DNA from: CAHJXF01 sp038240015
GTDB lineage: Bacteria; Pseudomonadota; Gammaproteobacteria; Burkholderiales; Burkholderiaceae_D
DNA length: 64,000 bases
Reading direction: 5' to 3'
Assembly (NCBI GenBank): GCA_038240015.1
Contig: JBBSEF010000009.1
Coordinates: 1-64,000, forward strand
Shown: one piece after another, positions 62,822 to 64,000 of the stretch
Layout: the number at the start of each line of letters is the position of its first letter
How positions within the stretch are numbered: the first letter of the stretch is position 1
Made by a program: the position numbers and the translations under genes
Notes under the pieces: generated by a model
Told to the model about the DNA's origin: nothing
What the model saw: the letters and a program-made list of their open reading frames with translations, nothing else
Databases searched by the model: none

Positions 62822-64000
62822 GTTGCGCATCCCACGTCCGCACTCATGCTTCTACTCGCGTCTTGACGATGGCGAAGTTCGGCGGCTTCGAGCGCAGCGG
62901 CTGCGTGAACGGAAAGCGCGGTCTGGCACATGACTGCATGCGGCGTGCGATAGCGCGCCGCCATCGCACGCTCTTCCGCTGATTTCACTTGCGCCTGCAT
63001 ATAGGCTCCCAGATGTCGCGCGCGCTCGACCACGGCCGCACCAATAGTCCGACGCGCCGCATCGTATGCGAGCAGCGCGGCGGACACGTTGCATGGCGCG
63101 GCTGTCATCGCATCGGTCATCGCATCGGTCAATGCGTCGGCCAGAGCCACCGCATCTTCGGCCGCCTTGGTCACGCCCATGCCCACATGCGGCCGTGCCA
63201 CGAATGCGGCGTCACCCATCAATGCAACGCGACCGAACGCGAGCCGCGGCGACGCCAGATCGTAGATCGGCTGCAGGAACGGCTGGGTGGTGCGGCGGAC
63301 AATCTCGGCGAACTGCGGCGCAAGGACAGCCTCGGCATCGCGGCGCATCGCCGCGATTACGTCGGGTCGAATCGCTTGCGGCGAAATATTGGATTCGTGC
63401 ACCCGACCCGACGCATCGGTGAGCAGATCGGGTAATGCATGTCGTGCATCGGCGGGGCGATACCAGACGAAGTTGTAGCGCCGTTCACCGGGCTTCACCG
63501 AATCGCCCGCCCCTGCGACCGGATAGCCGAGCATCTGCTCGCCATCGGGCAGGCAAAAACCGAAACGCTCGAACAGCAGTGCACGCGTGTCGATCGAAAG
63601 AAGTCCTTCATCGATCAGCCCGCGCCACGCCACATAGCCCGCGTAGTGGGGCTGAATAAGGGGCCGAATGCGGGGTTGCGCCTCGGACAGCAGTTGCTCG
63701 CGCAGTGTCGAGCGCATCCCGTCTGCGGCGACGACCAGATCGGCTTGTTCTTCGATGGCTCCGCGGTTCGTCATGCCGCGGATCAGGATCGATCCTTCAC
63801 GTTGTTCGACGTTCTGGATCGTGACGCCGTGTCGATACGACGAAGCGGGCATCGCGTCCATCAACAGCCGATGCAATCGCCCCCACGACGTGAGGACTTG
63901 ACGGTGCGGGACCTCGCACAACGTCGCGCCTCGTAGGTCCAGAACGATGCGCCCGCCGACCTCGACGCCGAGCGCCGCGTGCGGATCGACGCCCGCGCGC
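62818..64000 (-). CDS. FAD-dependent aromatic-type monooxygenase (5' truncated by window)
   Basis: The frame runs to the right edge, so the N-terminal FAD Rossmann motif is outside the window. Visible are the second part of the fold, 'ADLVVAADGMRSTLREQLLS' and 'GRVALMGDAAFVARPHVGMG' (the GD motif for FAD), and a helical C-terminus. Resembles salicylate/6-hydroxynicotinate-type hydroxylases. A three-unit 12-bp repeat at 63104-63139 adds residues near 'ALTDAMTDAMTAA'. Same transcript direction as the TetR gene. Substrate is inferred only from context. Confidence 0.88.
   Translation of the reverse strand, partial: RAGVDPHAALGVEVGGRIVLDLRGATLCEVPHRQVLTSWGRLHRLLMDAMPASSYRHGVTIQNVEQREGSILIRGMTNRGAIEEQADLVVAADGMRSTLREQLLSEAQPRIRPLIQPHYAGYVAWRGLIDEGLLSIDTRALLFERFGFCLPDGEQMLGYPVAGAGDSVKPGERRYNFVWYRPADARHALPDLLTDASGRVHESNISPQAIRPDVIAAMRRDAEAVLAPQFAEIVRRTTQPFLQPIYDLASPRLAFGRVALMGDAAFVARPHVGMGVTKAAEDAVALADALTDAMTDAMTAAPCNVSAALLAYDAARRTIGAAVVERARHLGAYMQAQVKSAEERAMAARYRTPHAVMCQTALSVHAAAALEAAELRHRQDASRSMSADVGCAT

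Overview
The window looks like a chromosomal segment of a high-GC betaproteobacterium, most likely of the order Burkholderiales. The signs are the gene order recA-recX-DUF2889-sucC-sucD-terC, the ilvE / CHCC zinc finger / waaF block, type IV pilins beside pilB, and a PEP-CTERM protein. No insertion sequence, phage or CRISPR array is visible. Two tRNA genes are present (Leu-CAA and Met-CAT). Nearly every stretch is coding, and many gene pairs overlap by 1 to 4 bases.

1-9.5 kb: a 5'-truncated propeller-amidohydrolase, a collapsed DUF898/M48 remnant, recQ and uppP. Next comes a sigma/anti-sigma pair (ECF sigma and NrsF-like DUF1109) divergent from a bufferin operon: bufA precursor, bufB MNIO maturase, bufC partner and a DoxX protein. 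The intergenic region holds a GTAACC-N16-CGAA promoter of the form I recall for Caulobacter SigF. 9.5-22.9 kb: cfa, tRNA-Leu, a run of small DUF genes, ilvE, waaF, a YheT-type hydrolase, a PEP-CTERM protein, a vapBC toxin-antitoxin pair, bepA-like M48 protease and moaC.

22.9-40.4 kb: a 14-gene minus-strand surface-glycan cluster. It starts at a polytopic membrane protein right behind a pilin gene and runs through GtrA, a UGM-like flavoprotein, rfbF, rfbG, rfbH, an SDR epimerase, two methyltransferases, a TPP-dependent enzyme, a NeuB-like synthase, GtrA, a GtrB-like transferase and a polytopic GtrC-like protein. It encodes CDP-3,6-dideoxyhexose formation plus enzymes that suggest a branched or otherwise unusual sugar. 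Most junctions are ATGA, GTGA, TGATG or TAATG overlaps. A strong intrinsic terminator for the pilin gene abuts the first start codon, so expression may depend on read-through or on an internal promoter.

39.3-45.7 kb: two type IV pilins with sigma-54-like promoters, a PilB-type ATPase with a GAF-like domain, an FHA protein, a PP2C phosphatase and a TerC-family membrane protein. 45.7-50.8 kb: sucD and sucC separated by REP-like repeats, DUF2889, a decayed M20 peptidase, recX and recA.

51-64 kb: an MHS-type MFS transporter, a small secreted protein, tRNA-Met and a catabolic island. The island has a plus-strand three-subunit molybdenum hydroxylase operon facing a minus-strand branched-chain-type ABC transporter operon, with adjacent stop codons. 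Each operon has a nearly identical operator-like motif (AGTTACC-N4-GGTTACCA) about 47 bp before its first start codon. A TetR regulator and an FAD monooxygenase (cut by the window end) complete the set. The likely role is uptake and oxidation of an aromatic or N-heterocyclic compound under TetR control.
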